Below, piece by piece: positions 42,749 to 52,120 of a DNA stretch of 64,000 bases. This DNA comes from Stappia sp. ES.058. Its GTDB lineage: Bacteria > Pseudomonadota > Alphaproteobacteria > Rhizobiales > Stappiaceae. Below the pieces are notes generated by a model, which made no database searches, was not told the origin of the DNA, and saw only the letters and a program-made list of their open reading frames with translations. Position numbers and translations under genes: made by a program. Where the stretch lies: the NCBI RefSeq assembly GCF_900105595.1, contig NZ_LT629784.1:3162001-3226000 (forward strand), written 5' to 3'. The first letter of the stretch is position 1. Each line of letters opens with the position of its first letter.

Positions 42749-44758
42749 TCAAACGAGCCCCTTGCGCATCACGTCGCCAAGACGGCGCGCGAAGGCCGCC
42801 GCATCGCTCGGGGCATCCCCGTCCAGAATCCGTGCCTGATCGAACAGCAGCCAGGCCATGTCGGCGAGTTCACCCTTGTCTCCATCGGCTGACAGACGCT
42901 TGGACATCCCGCCCACCAGGGCATGAGACGGATTGAACTCAAGCACCGGAGCAAAAGCGCCGGACGCCCCTCCCTGTTGGCGTGCCATCAGCTTTTCCAG
43001 CTGCCGGTCAGGGCCGTGTTCGGGCGCGACAAGACACACGGGGCTTTCCGACAACCGGGCAGAGGAGCGCACATCGGACACGCTTTCCCCAAGCGTTTCC
43101 TTCAAGAACGCCGTGACCAGCCCGATATCGACCGCACCCTCGACATCCTTGTCTTTCGCTCCGGCTTCCTCGGCCTTGTCGTCATCGACAGGGATTGCAT
43201 CCAGCGCCGCGGCCCCTTGCGTAACCGACTGGAACGGTTTGCCCTCGAAGCCCTGCGCCATCTGCACCCAGAAGGCGTCGACCGGATCGGCGAGATAAAG
43301 CACCTCTACACCGCGCGCGCGAAACCCCTCCAGATGCGGACTGGACGCAATCGCCTCGACGCTCGACCCCGTCGCGTAGAAGATCTGCGTCTGGTTTTCC
43401 TTCATGTCGGCGACATAGTCGGCGAGCGTGCGCCAGCCCTCGCCCTTGTCCCGGCTGGACCGGAAACGGGCGAGCGCCAACAGCTTGTCCTTGCGCTCGA
43501 AGTCCTCGTAGATCCCCTCCTTCAGGACTGGGCCGAAGTTTTCCCAGATCTTGAGGAAGGTTTCGGGGTCGTTCTCCGAGAGCTTCTGCAACTCGCTCAG
43601 GATCCGGTTGGTCACGCCCTTGCGGATCGATTCCAGCACCGGATTGTGTTGCAGCATCTCACGCGAGAGATTGAGCGGAAGATCGGCACTGTCGATCACG
43701 CCGCGCGCGAACCGCAACCACGCCGGCAGAAGGTCGACATCATCGGCAATGAACACCCGCCGCACGTAGAGCTTCACCCGTCCCTTGCGGTCGGGGTCGA
43801 AAAGATCGAAGGGCTTCATCGACGGCAGGAACACAAGCACGGAATATTCGTGCCGGCCTTCCGCACGATAGTGCAACGTCAGCGCCGGGTCGTCATACTG
43901 GCCCGAGACATGGCCGTAAAACTCCTTGTATTCCTCCTCGGACACCTCGGATTTCGACTTCGTCCAAAGCGCCGTACCATCGGCGAGCTGTCGCTCCGCC
44001 GGGGCCCTGCCAAGCTGCTCATTGACATCCTCATCCGTGGCATCGTCGAGATCCTCATCCGCCTTTGCATCCTCTGCGGCCTTGGCCTGCACATCCAGAA
44101 GCAGGATCGGGACCGGCACATGCGCCGAATAGGATCGCACGACCCGCTCCACCTCGCCCGCTTGCGCATAGGCGAGCGCATCATCCTTCAGATGCAGGAC
44201 GACGCGGGAACCGCGCGCCGGCGCATCGGCCAGGTCCACCGGCTCGACGGTAAACTCGCCCATGCCGTCAGAGGTCCAGCGCCACGCCTCCTCGCTGCCG
44301 GCGGCCCGGCTCACGACCTCAACCTGATCCGCGACCATGAAGGCGGAATAGAAGCCGACGCCGAACTGGCCGATAAGCGCGGAGCCGTCATTGGCCTCGC
44401 CGAGCTTGTCCATGAACGCGCGGGTCCCGGAACGGGCGATGGTGCCGAGGTTTGCGATCATCTCGTCCCGGGTCATGCCGATGCCATTGTCGGACACCAC
44501 CAGACGTTTCGCCTCCGCATCGACCTCCAGACGGATCGCGAAATCGGGATCGTCCCGGATCAGTTCGGGCGCGGTCAGCGCGCTGTGGCGCAGGCGCTCG
44601 CAGGCATCGGCGGCGTTGGACACCAGTTCGCGCAGGAAAATGTCCTTGTTGGAATAAACGGAATGCACCATGAGGTGCAGCAAACGGGCCACCTCGGCCT
44701 GAAAGGCATGTGCCTGCGGGGCGGCGCCGTCCGTCTTTTCTGTCGTATCGGTCGTCAT
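42749..44758 (-). CDS. htpG: Molecular chaperone HtpG (Hsp90)
   Basis: Bacterial Hsp90, an ATP-dependent folding chaperone in the cytosol, 669 residues. The N-terminal ATPase motifs are clear: IFLRELVSNAADACERLR, DNGIGMTRDEM, then LIGQFGVGFYSAFMVAD. The middle domain has YVRRVFIADDVDLLPAWL and DLPLNLSREMLQHNPVL. The start at 44758 gives a short charged extension before QAEVARLLHLMVHSVYSN. The protein is slightly longer than the usual 620-640 residues. A heat-shock-type promoter lies about 75 bases upstream. Confidence 0.97.
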   Translation of the reverse strand: MTTDTTEKTDGAAPQAHAFQAEVARLLHLMVHSVYSNKDIFLRELVSNAADACERLRHSALTAPELIRDDPDFAIRLEVDAEAKRLVVSDNGIGMTRDEMIANLGTIARSGTRAFMDKLGEANDGSALIGQFGVGFYSAFMVADQVEVVSRAAGSEEAWRWTSDGMGEFTVEPVDLADAPARGSRVVLHLKDDALAYAQAGEVERVVRSYSAHVPVPILLLDVQAKAAEDAKADEDLDDATDEDVNEQLGRAPAERQLADGTALWTKSKSEVSEEEYKEFYGHVSGQYDDPALTLHYRAEGRHEYSVLVFLPSMKPFDLFDPDRKGRVKLYVRRVFIADDVDLLPAWLRFARGVIDSADLPLNLSREMLQHNPVLESIRKGVTNRILSELQKLSENDPETFLKIWENFGPVLKEGIYEDFERKDKLLALARFRSSRDKGEGWRTLADYVADMKENQTQIFYATGSSVEAIASSPHLEGFRARGVEVLYLADPVDAFWVQMAQGFEGKPFQSVTQGAAALDAIPVDDDKAEEAGAKDKDVEGAVDIGLVTAFLKETLGESVSDVRSSARLSESPVCLVAPEHGPDRQLEKLMARQQGGASGAFAPVLEFNPSHALVGGMSKRLSADGDKGELADMAWLLFDQARILDGDAPSDAAAFARRLGDVMRKGLV

Positions 44759-44832
44759 GAGGCTCACGGCTCCTGTTGGATACGTCTCGATCGATCTGGG
44801 TGGGCGGCATGCGTGCCGCTCCGGCGGCACAG

Positions 44833-44861
44833 ATATCGGTGAAGCGAGGCGGCGTTTCAAG
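44833..44861 (-). promoter_or_regulatory. Heat-shock (RpoH, sigma-32) promoter of htpG
   Basis: On the minus strand CTTGAA (44861-44856), 17 bases, then CGATAT (44838-44833) fits the alphaproteobacterial RpoH pattern of CTTGAA and a C-x-ATAT-like -10. Transcription would start about 68 bases before the htpG ATG. It lies just before the 3' end of the glycerophosphodiesterase gene. Confidence 0.65.
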
Positions 44862-44873
44862 CGCCGTCGGCAC

Positions 44874-45641
44874 TCACCAAACGCGTTCGTCCTGCGCCAC
44901 ACGCTTGAGCACGGACGGCCGGTCGGTGACGATGCCGTCGACGCCAAGCCGGATCAGCCGGCGCATCTCAGCCTCGTCGTCGATGGTCCACACATGCACG
45001 GCGATGCCGTGGCGGTTGCTGTGGCGCAGGAACGCCCGCGTCGCCAGCGGCACGCCGTATTGCGACAGCGGGATCTGCGCGCAGGCGACATCGGGAACGC
45101 CGATAGGCGCACGCCAGGCGCCGAACCGCAGCGCCGCGACGCTGCGCGGTCCGGAACTGAGGCAGACCCGTTGGCCGAACCGGGCCCGCGCGGCCCGCAA
45201 CCGCGCGTCGGAAAAAGACGCGACGCACACCCGATCCAGACAGTTCATCCGTTCCAGCAGGTCCAGCGTCGGCGCAAGCGCGTGGTCGGTCTTGATGTCG
45301 ATGTTGAAGCGCATGGACGGATGGGTCTCCAGCGCCTCGGCCAGGGTCATGAGCGGCTCCCCGCCCTGAATCCGCACGCCCTTGAGAGCCTGCATATTCT
45401 GCGCCGAGACCACACCGCGACCGTCGGTGGTGCGCTCCAGCCGGTCGTCATGAAAGACGACGACTTTCCCGTCGCGGCTTGCCTGTACGTCGATCTCGAT
45501 GAAGCGGTAGCCCATGGCCTCAACGGCGGCGAAGGCCGCGCGACTGTTCTCCGGCTGCTCCAGTCCGCCGCCGCGATGAGCAAGGGCGGCGAAGCCCTCG
45601 CCGGCCAGATAGGGGTGGACGGGGGAAAAACCGTCGGCCAT
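44874..45641 (-). CDS. Glycerophosphodiester phosphodiesterase
   Basis: Cleaves glycerophosphodiesters to glycerol-3-phosphate and an alcohol. The 255 residues carry the GDPD motifs: LAHRGGGLEQPENS with the catalytic His and Glu, IEIDVQASRDGKVVVFHDD with the metal-binding Glu/Asp and second His, and VHVWTIDDEAEMRRLIRLGV near the end. No signal peptide, so cytosolic. ATG 45641 is preferred over a start at 45686, which adds residues without similarity. Confidence 0.92.
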   Translation of the reverse strand: MADGFSPVHPYLAGEGFAALAHRGGGLEQPENSRAAFAAVEAMGYRFIEIDVQASRDGKVVVFHDDRLERTTDGRGVVSAQNMQALKGVRIQGGEPLMTLAEALETHPSMRFNIDIKTDHALAPTLDLLERMNCLDRVCVASFSDARLRAARARFGQRVCLSSGPRSVAALRFGAWRAPIGVPDVACAQIPLSQYGVPLATRAFLRHSNRHGIAVHVWTIDDEAEMRRLIRLGVDGIVTDRPSVLKRVAQDERVW

Positions 45642-45825
45642 GAAACAATGATCCTGCTGGCGCCCGGCGCGCGGGCCGTCGCCCAAGTCCTATGACCAAG
45701 GCGCGGGATGTGCAATCCGAAGCGGAAAGATTGACGCCAATGTCCGGATCGGCTGCAATCGGCTGGCGGTTGCGGTCCCTGCATGAAGGGGATCGCTGAC
45801 AATGGGCGGCAAGGGAGCGGAAGTC

Positions 45826-48018
45826 ATGAGACAGTTCTGGAAGAACGGCGGTTCCCGCAATCGCATGTCGGGCCTTGCCGCCGTGCTCCTGACCCTCTTG
45901 TTCGGCGTCGCGCTCTCGGCAAGCGCCCATGCCACGGACAGGCATGCGCTTGTCATCGGCAATGCGGACTACACGGGAGCGACTCTGTCGGCCCTGAAGA
46001 ACCCGGCAAACGATGCTGCGCTGATCGCCGACACGCTGAAAAAAGCCGGCTTCGAGGTGACGCTGGTGCTGGACGCCGACCTGCGCGACATGAAACGCGC
46101 GGTGCGCGATTTCACCGACGCGCTCGGCGCGGCCGAACCGGACGCGCTCGCCGCCGTCTATTATTCCGGCCACGGCTTCCAGGCCGGCGGGCGCAACTAT
46201 CTCGCTCCGCTGGGCGCGGATCTGCGCGACGAGGTCGACGCCGAATTCGAGGCACTTTCGGTCGACTGGGTGCTGTCGCGCGTCGAGGCCGCCCATGACG
46301 GCGCAAACATCGTCATTCTGGACGCCTGCCGCAACACAGCCCTGAGCCGCTCCATCGGCACAGGCAGCGAAGGCTTCGCGCTGCTGCAAAGCACGCCGCG
46401 CGGCAGCTTCATTTCCTTCGCCACGGCACCGGGCAGCACAGCCGCCGACGGCACGGGACTGAACAGCCCCTACACTTCGGCCATCGCGACGGAAATGCTC
46501 GTGCCCGGCCGCACGGTGGAAGCGGTGTTCAAGGCGGTGCGCCGGCGCGTCGTGGAAACCACCGGCGGCGAACAGGTGCCCTGGGACCACTCCTCGCTGA
46601 CCGCCGACGTGGTATTCCTGCCAGACGCTTCTGCTATCGCGGGAGCGACTGCGCCGGGGGGTGCCGCCCTCTCCGACGTGCAGATCGAACTGCAGCTCTG
46701 GAACGACGTGAAGGACAGCAATGCGCCCGAACAGCTGCAGGCCTATCTCGATCGCTTCCCGCAAGGCGCCTTTGCAGCACTTGCCAAATCCCGGCTGGAA
46801 ACGGCGCAACAAGGCGGCACCGGCGAGGTGGAAAAGCTCTTTGCGCAACTCGCAAGCCGCTCGCTCATCGTCGACAACCCGACCCGGCCGCATGAATTCT
46901 ACAGCAACGCGCGGCTCCGCGAGATAAGGGGCGACTACCCCAAGGCCCGGCAGGACTATCTGAAATATTTCGCTTTCGGCATGCCGCAGGTCGACCCGCA
47001 TCTGCGTTTCCAGGCGGTGCTCAAGATCCAGGAGGGACGCGAGGGCGCGCGGGAAATCTATCGCGCGCTCTCGCAAGGCCGGCAGGACCCGACGACGCTC
47101 TTCGCCGAGATCCTTCTTGCGGAACGCGAGGAACGCGTGCGTCGGCTGACGGCATTTCTCACCGCCAACCCGGAGTTCACCCCGGCGCATTACGCTCTGT
47201 CGCAAGACTTCAGCGAGGCCCGCCTGGGCCAGCAGTCGACCTCCGACAAGACGCGCGAGCACGAGCTGCTAACCAATTTCATGGAAGGGGTCGAGGACGG
47301 CCGTTTCCTGCGTTTTTATCTGGACCAGCAGATGGCGGCCGAACAGATCGAGGACGCCAAGACGCGCCTCGCGGCGCTTTCCTTCCTCAACACCGCCGCG
47401 CTTGCCAATCCGGTCAAGCTGAACGCGATGCGCAGCAATCAGGGCTGGATGCTGACGCTGGCCATCGCCGACCGCGCGCGCGAAATCTTCGTCCGGTTGC
47501 CCGGGGAGGAGTTCAAGTCGACCGGATTCGTCAATGGCGCGCTCGACCCGACCACGGGACAGAAAATCCCCTACCCGGCATTCGAACTGCCGGGCAATGT
47601 CGGCAACACCGACATCGCCGTGCGCTACCGCGACATTCGCGACGAGTTGCAAGGCCCCTTCACCGTCAGCTTCACACCGGCCGGGGCTTTGGTATCGGGA
47701 CAAAAAGACATTCTGGAACGCCTGTCGAGCGGGTGGCTCAGCTTCCGCGACTGGGACGGCAAGATGTATGTCTACTTCTCGCATCTGATCAGCTACCGCT
47801 GCGCCATCGACAGCGTGATGTATGCGGTGGACAGCGACACGCCGGACACGCAATTCGAAACCGGTCCCTGCGATCCGGACAATCCGCACGCAGTGCCCGA
47901 AAGCGGACCGGGATCGAAGATCCATATCATTGTGCCAAAGGCGACCGGATACGTCACAGTGCAGCTTTCCTATGCCGATGGAACCCGCTCCGAAGTCAAA
48001 CGCTTCGACGCCCCGTGA
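45826..48018 (+). CDS. Secreted caspase-fold (peptidase C14) protein
   Basis: Bacterial caspase-like peptidase, 730 residues from ATG 45826 (GGGAG eight bases upstream; a weaker start at 45802 adds eight). A signal peptide of about 37 residues ends SAHA. The p20-like domain follows directly: HALVIGNADY, then the catalytic His H116 in YYSGHGFQAGGRNYLAP and Cys C168 in VILDACRNTALSR. After about residue 275 comes a helical repeat region. The last ~200 residues look like a beta-rich domain with cysteines (SYRCAID, GPCDPDN). The protein should be periplasmic or lipid-facing. It is followed after 18 bases by a CHASE2 cyclase gene. Substrate unknown. Confidence 0.85.
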   Translation: MRQFWKNGGSRNRMSGLAAVLLTLLFGVALSASAHATDRHALVIGNADYTGATLSALKNPANDAALIADTLKKAGFEVTLVLDADLRDMKRAVRDFTDALGAAEPDALAAVYYSGHGFQAGGRNYLAPLGADLRDEVDAEFEALSVDWVLSRVEAAHDGANIVILDACRNTALSRSIGTGSEGFALLQSTPRGSFISFATAPGSTAADGTGLNSPYTSAIATEMLVPGRTVEAVFKAVRRRVVETTGGEQVPWDHSSLTADVVFLPDASAIAGATAPGGAALSDVQIELQLWNDVKDSNAPEQLQAYLDRFPQGAFAALAKSRLETAQQGGTGEVEKLFAQLASRSLIVDNPTRPHEFYSNARLREIRGDYPKARQDYLKYFAFGMPQVDPHLRFQAVLKIQEGREGAREIYRALSQGRQDPTTLFAEILLAEREERVRRLTAFLTANPEFTPAHYALSQDFSEARLGQQSTSDKTREHELLTNFMEGVEDGRFLRFYLDQQMAAEQIEDAKTRLAALSFLNTAALANPVKLNAMRSNQGWMLTLAIADRAREIFVRLPGEEFKSTGFVNGALDPTTGQKIPYPAFELPGNVGNTDIAVRYRDIRDELQGPFTVSFTPAGALVSGQKDILERLSSGWLSFRDWDGKMYVYFSHLISYRCAIDSVMYAVDSDTPDTQFETGPCDPDNPHAVPESGPGSKIHIIVPKATGYVTVQLSYADGTRSEVKRFDAP

Positions 48019-48036
48019 TGCGCGTCCCATAACAAG

Positions 48037-49959
48037 ATGATATCCGCACCCGCGCGCCGCCACTGGCGCCTGCAGGCTGTCGCCGCCATCCTGATCGCAG
48101 TCCTGGCAGCCCTTGTCGCCGTCCCCTGGCTGGAACCGCGAGCAGGCGACTGGGCGCTTGCGCTCGCCCCCTCGCCGGGGGCTGTCGTCACGAATCAGAT
48201 CGTCGTGGTGGCGATCACGGAGGACACGCTTTCCACCTTCCCCTATCGCTCTCCCGTCGACCGGGCATTCCTCGCCGGACTGATCGCTCGGCTCGACGAC
48301 GCAGGTGCACGTGTCGTCGGTCTCGATATCCTGATCGACCAGCCAAGCGAACCGATCAAGGATGCGCGCTTTTTCAAGACCCTCGATGCGGTCAGCGTGC
48401 CTGTCGTATTGGCACTTGCAACCCGCGACGACGGGCTGACAGACCGCCAGGCCGACTATGTCGCGCGCACTATCGCCCCCCAACCTGCCGGGCTTGTCGC
48501 ACTTGCCCGCGACGAGGTCGACGGCGTCCTGCGACATCTGCCGAGCGCTCGCCCCGGCAATGCGACCTTCGCGCAATCCCTGGCAGACAATGCAGCGAAA
48601 CCGATCTCAGGCCGGATCCTCTATTCGCGTGCCGTCGACGAGGCGGCCCCTTTTCCCGTCTACCCGGCGCATTTGGTCGCGCGACTACCTGATGACTGGT
48701 TTGCCGGCAAATTTATCCTTATCGGCACGGATCTGCCGACCATCGACCGTCATCCGACACCGCTGACGACCCTGGAGGGAAGCACGGCCGGGACGTTGCC
48801 CGGGGTCGTTATTCACGCGCACGTCCTGGCGCAAACGCTCGCGGGCCTCAGCCTTCGCCCGCTGCCCCCCCTGGCGGGGGGCGTCGCGATCGTCGCAGCC
48901 GCGCTCCTCGCGGCTGCGGGCTTTTCCACCGGCATCGCGCCACGACACCTGTTCATTGCCCTTGCACTGGCGCTTGTCGGCTATCTCGCAGTCGCCGGCG
49001 TCCTGATCGCCCGCGCCGGGGTTCTGCCGCCCCTGATCGCCCCGCCACTCGCCGCGATCGTCGCCGGCGGTCTGGTTTCACTGGCCCGCTGGCGCGCGGA
49101 TCACACCGACCGTGCCTTCCTACGCCACGCCTTCGCGCAATACGTCAGCCCGTCGGTGGTAGAGCGGATCGCCAGCGGACGCCTGCATCTTGGTCTCGGC
49201 GGCGAAAAACGCGAGGTGACCTTTCTCTTCACCGATCTTGAGGGATTTACGAGCCTGTCGGAACGCCTGCCGCCGCCCGAGGTCGCCGACCTGCTCAATG
49301 CCTATCTCGACCGCATATGCGAGTTGATGACAGAACATGGCGCCACCATCGACAAGATAATCGGCGATGCCGTCGTCTGTTTCTTCGGCGCACCGGACGA
49401 CGACCCGGACCAGGCGGAACACGCGTTCGCGCTTGCCCTCGCCCTCGATGGCTTTGCGGAAGCCCACCGCAAACGGCTGCTTGAGGAAAAGGCCGTCGCG
49501 CTCGGCGTTACCCGCATCGGCGTGCACAGCGGCGAGGCGGTCATCGGCAACTTCGGGGGAAGCCGCTTCTTCGACTACACGGGGGTCGGCGACACGGTGA
49601 ACACCGCAGCCCGGCTCGAAGGCGCCAACAAATACCTCGGCACACGCATTCTTGTCAGCGAGACGGTCGCGCGGGCCTGCCGTGTATCCTGCGTCCTGCG
49701 CCCGGCTGCAAACCTTGTGCTCAAGGGGCGCGACAGCGCGCTTGCCTGTTTCGAACCGCTCCCGGCGGAGGAAGCGGCGGCCGAATGGTTCACCGCCTAC
49801 ACCAGAGCCTTCAAGCAGCTCGTCGCACACCACGAGGACGCAAGCGCCGGCTTTGAAAAGGTGCTTGCGCTGAAACCGCAGGATCCGCTGGCACGGCTGC
49901 ATCTGGCGCGGTTGCAGGCAGGCGAAGAAGGCGCGACACTGACGCTTGACGGAAAGTGA
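48037..49959 (+). CDS. CHASE2-sensor class III adenylate cyclase
   Basis: Membrane sensor that makes cAMP, 640 residues. One N-terminal helix (~13-30) leads to a periplasmic CHASE2 domain (~35-285, with FLAGLIARLDDAGARVVGLD). Three membrane helices (~290-350) follow, then a cytosolic cyclase domain (~390-560). Catalytic residues are intact: metal Asp D400 in FLFTDLEGF and D444 in KIIGDAV, adenine-selecting K440 and D513, transition-state N522 and R526. These predict ATP rather than GTP as substrate. The ~70 C-terminal residues may hold a TPR-like helix pair. It lies between the caspase gene and a FecR-like gene in one operon. Confidence 0.92.
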   Translation: MISAPARRHWRLQAVAAILIAVLAALVAVPWLEPRAGDWALALAPSPGAVVTNQIVVVAITEDTLSTFPYRSPVDRAFLAGLIARLDDAGARVVGLDILIDQPSEPIKDARFFKTLDAVSVPVVLALATRDDGLTDRQADYVARTIAPQPAGLVALARDEVDGVLRHLPSARPGNATFAQSLADNAAKPISGRILYSRAVDEAAPFPVYPAHLVARLPDDWFAGKFILIGTDLPTIDRHPTPLTTLEGSTAGTLPGVVIHAHVLAQTLAGLSLRPLPPLAGGVAIVAAALLAAAGFSTGIAPRHLFIALALALVGYLAVAGVLIARAGVLPPLIAPPLAAIVAGGLVSLARWRADHTDRAFLRHAFAQYVSPSVVERIASGRLHLGLGGEKREVTFLFTDLEGFTSLSERLPPPEVADLLNAYLDRICELMTEHGATIDKIIGDAVVCFFGAPDDDPDQAEHAFALALALDGFAEAHRKRLLEEKAVALGVTRIGVHSGEAVIGNFGGSRFFDYTGVGDTVNTAARLEGANKYLGTRILVSETVARACRVSCVLRPAANLVLKGRDSALACFEPLPAEEAAAEWFTAYTRAFKQLVAHHEDASAGFEKVLALKPQDPLARLHLARLQAGEEGATLTLDGK

Positions 49960-49983
49960 CCAACGGGCCTGGAGACGCGAAAG

Positions 49984-50769
49984 ATGCAGATGAAGCGGCC
50001 TTGTGACCTGCGCCGACGGTTTGTTGCGCGGACAGCCATCCGCGCGGCCCTTGCGTTTGCCGCGCTGTCACTGGTGCTCGGCACGGCGCGTGCCGATTTC
50101 GTCGTTCTGGCTGCAAGCGGAACGTCCGACGGTCTGGAAACCGGGACCCGACTTGCAGATGACGCAAGGATCGCCTTGCAGAAAGGTGCCAAGGTCACGC
50201 TGATGTCCCGGGACGGACGCATGCTGACGCTTGAGGGCAGCTATTCCGGTCTCGTGGACCCTCAATCCGATGCGCCGGCCGGTGCGAAAGGCAGCCGCGG
50301 ACCACTGGAGAAGCTTTCCCGGTTGTTGCAGGGCGCCGACGCGCGCTCCACCGTGCTGGGTGCCGCCCGAGCAGGCGCCGGCACTGTTCCCCCGCCGCCC
50401 GGTATCTGGCACGTCAGCGTCGACAGCTCCGGCCCGCGCTGTGTGCGGCCGGGATCTCTCCAGTTCTGGCGGCGCGATGCCGCGCGGCACAGTCCCGTCA
50501 CCCTGCGCAGCGCGTCCGGCCGACGCGACGGCCTCACCTTTGAAAAGGGCACTCATGTGCTGACGGTCGAAGATGCCCTGGCCGATGACGACGATCGCCT
50601 GCTGGTCTCACTCGACGACAATCTGCGCGACCTCGCGATTGCCCATCGCCCCGACGCGCTTGCCGACGCCTCTCCCGGCGAACTGCTCGTATGGATGCTG
50701 GACAACGACTGCAAGCGCCAGGCACTCACCCTGATCGGGCATGTTCATGCCGGCAGGGCGCTGCGCTGA
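49984..50769 (+). CDS. Secreted FecR-like protein of unknown function
   Basis: A 261-residue exported protein with a signal peptide of about 38 residues ending ARA. The mature part begins DFVVLAASGTSDGLETGTRL and continues with IALQKGAKVTLMSRDGRML, wording typical of FecR-type domains (periplasmic beta-rich modules). A basic, Cys-containing C-terminal half (SGPRCVRPGSLQFWRRD) has no match I know. It is 24 bases downstream of the cyclase gene. FecR domains are often near CHASE2 cyclases, and it may be the partner of the CHASE2 sensor; that is inference. Confidence 0.65.
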   Translation: MQMKRPCDLRRRFVARTAIRAALAFAALSLVLGTARADFVVLAASGTSDGLETGTRLADDARIALQKGAKVTLMSRDGRMLTLEGSYSGLVDPQSDAPAGAKGSRGPLEKLSRLLQGADARSTVLGAARAGAGTVPPPPGIWHVSVDSSGPRCVRPGSLQFWRRDAARHSPVTLRSASGRRDGLTFEKGTHVLTVEDALADDDDRLLVSLDDNLRDLAIAHRPDALADASPGELLVWMLDNDCKRQALTLIGHVHAGRALR

Positions 50770-50793
50770 AAAGGCCGTACCCGGCGCCCTGAT

Positions 50794-52032
50794 TCAGGCG
50801 AGCGCAGGGCGCGGAGTGCGGGTGCGCCACAGCACCAGACAGATGACGGCAATGTTGAGCATGTTCCAGGCAATGCCATTCAGGAACGCTGCCTGATAGG
50901 ATGCCGTCAGGTCGTAGATCCAGCCCGACATCCAGCCGCCCAGCGCCATGCCGACGATGGTCGCGGTGATGACCAGGCCGACCCGCTGCCCCGCCTCGCG
51001 CGCGGGCATGTACTCGCGCACGACAATGGCATAGCTCGACACGATGCCGCCTTGCGACAGGCCGAAGATCAAAGACACAAGATAGAGCGAGGCAAGCCCG
51101 TCGTAGGGGATGTAAAGCAGGAGCGCGAGACATTGCAGCACCGCCCCGATCAACAGGGTCGGAACACCGCCGATCCTGTCTGCCAGAACGCCCGAGATCA
51201 GGCGACTGGCGATCCCGCCGGCAAGCATCAGCGACAACATTTCCGCCCCCCGCGCCACGCCGTAACCGAGATCGACGCAATAGGCAACGATATGCACCTG
51301 CGGCATCGACATGGCAACACAACAGCCCAGACCGGCGATCACAAGAAGTCCTTGCAGAACACGCGGCGACATCGCGATCTGCCGTGCGGGCGGCGGCTCC
51401 CTCACCGGCTGTGCCTGCCCCCGGGTCATCATGTGCGGCGGCGGACGACGCAGCAAAAAGGCCACCGGGATCAGCACGCACAGACAAACGGTGCCGACGA
51501 AAAGATAGGCACCGCGCCAACCGTGGTCCTGCATCACCGCCTGGAGCACCAGCGGCCAGATCGCCCCGGCGAAATAGTTTCCCGACGCGGTCGCGGCCAT
51601 CGCAAGACCGCGCCGCTTCGCGAACCAATGCGAGACATCGGCGAGCAGCGGTCCGAAGGTCGCGGCGGAGCCGAAGCCGATCAGAACGCCCTGCAGAATG
51701 GCGAAAACAAGAAGGGACTGGGCCTGTGAGGCAAGCAGAAACCCCGAGCCGAGCGCGGCGGAGGCAATCGCCAGCGGCGCCGTGACGCCGTAGCGGTCGA
51801 CGAAGCGCCCGATCAACAGGTTGCCGAGCGCGAATCCGATCATCGTGGCGGTATAGGGCAGAGAGGCCTCGGCGCGGTCGACGCCGAACTCGGCTTCCAC
51901 CGAAGGAAGCACGACGATCACCGACCACATGCCGACCCCGCCAATGGTGGCAAGAAACATCGACAGACCGAGACGTAACCAGGCATAGGCGCTATCAACG
52001 CCGCCGGGCGTCGGAGTGTCAGCAGTCGACAT
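50794..52032 (-). CDS. MFS transporter, monocarboxylate (OFA/MCT-like) type
   Basis: Twelve-helix secondary carrier, 412 residues. The motif after helix 2 reads GRFVDRYG, and the order of loops (WFAKRRGLAMAATASGNYFA) is typical of the monocarboxylate-porter-like MFS group. A central loop separates the two six-helix halves (about 200-225). It converges on the FecR-like gene with a 24-base gap. GAGGAAATTCC stands upstream of the ATG. Substrate unknown; probably an organic acid. Confidence 0.88.
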   Translation of the reverse strand: MSTADTPTPGGVDSAYAWLRLGLSMFLATIGGVGMWSVIVVLPSVEAEFGVDRAEASLPYTATMIGFALGNLLIGRFVDRYGVTAPLAIASAALGSGFLLASQAQSLLVFAILQGVLIGFGSAATFGPLLADVSHWFAKRRGLAMAATASGNYFAGAIWPLVLQAVMQDHGWRGAYLFVGTVCLCVLIPVAFLLRRPPPHMMTRGQAQPVREPPPARQIAMSPRVLQGLLVIAGLGCCVAMSMPQVHIVAYCVDLGYGVARGAEMLSLMLAGGIASRLISGVLADRIGGVPTLLIGAVLQCLALLLYIPYDGLASLYLVSLIFGLSQGGIVSSYAIVVREYMPAREAGQRVGLVITATIVGMALGGWMSGWIYDLTASYQAAFLNGIAWNMLNIAVICLVLWRTRTPRPALA

Positions 52033-52120
52033 GCTCGGAATTTCCTCGGATCACATCAGGCATGGTCATTCCGAGTTACAACCGCCTGATCGTTCTGGCA
52101 ATCCCGCGACAGCCAATTTC

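Noticed and set aside
42923..44842. 639-codon plus-strand open frame opposite htpG
   Set aside because: Antisense shadow without recognisable domains; HtpG on the other strand is unambiguous.
45826..50769. Labelling the caspase-cyclase trio as an anti-phage defence system
   Set aside because: All three proteins are exported or face the periplasm, and no nuclease, effector pore or defence-island genes are nearby; signalling is a safer reading.
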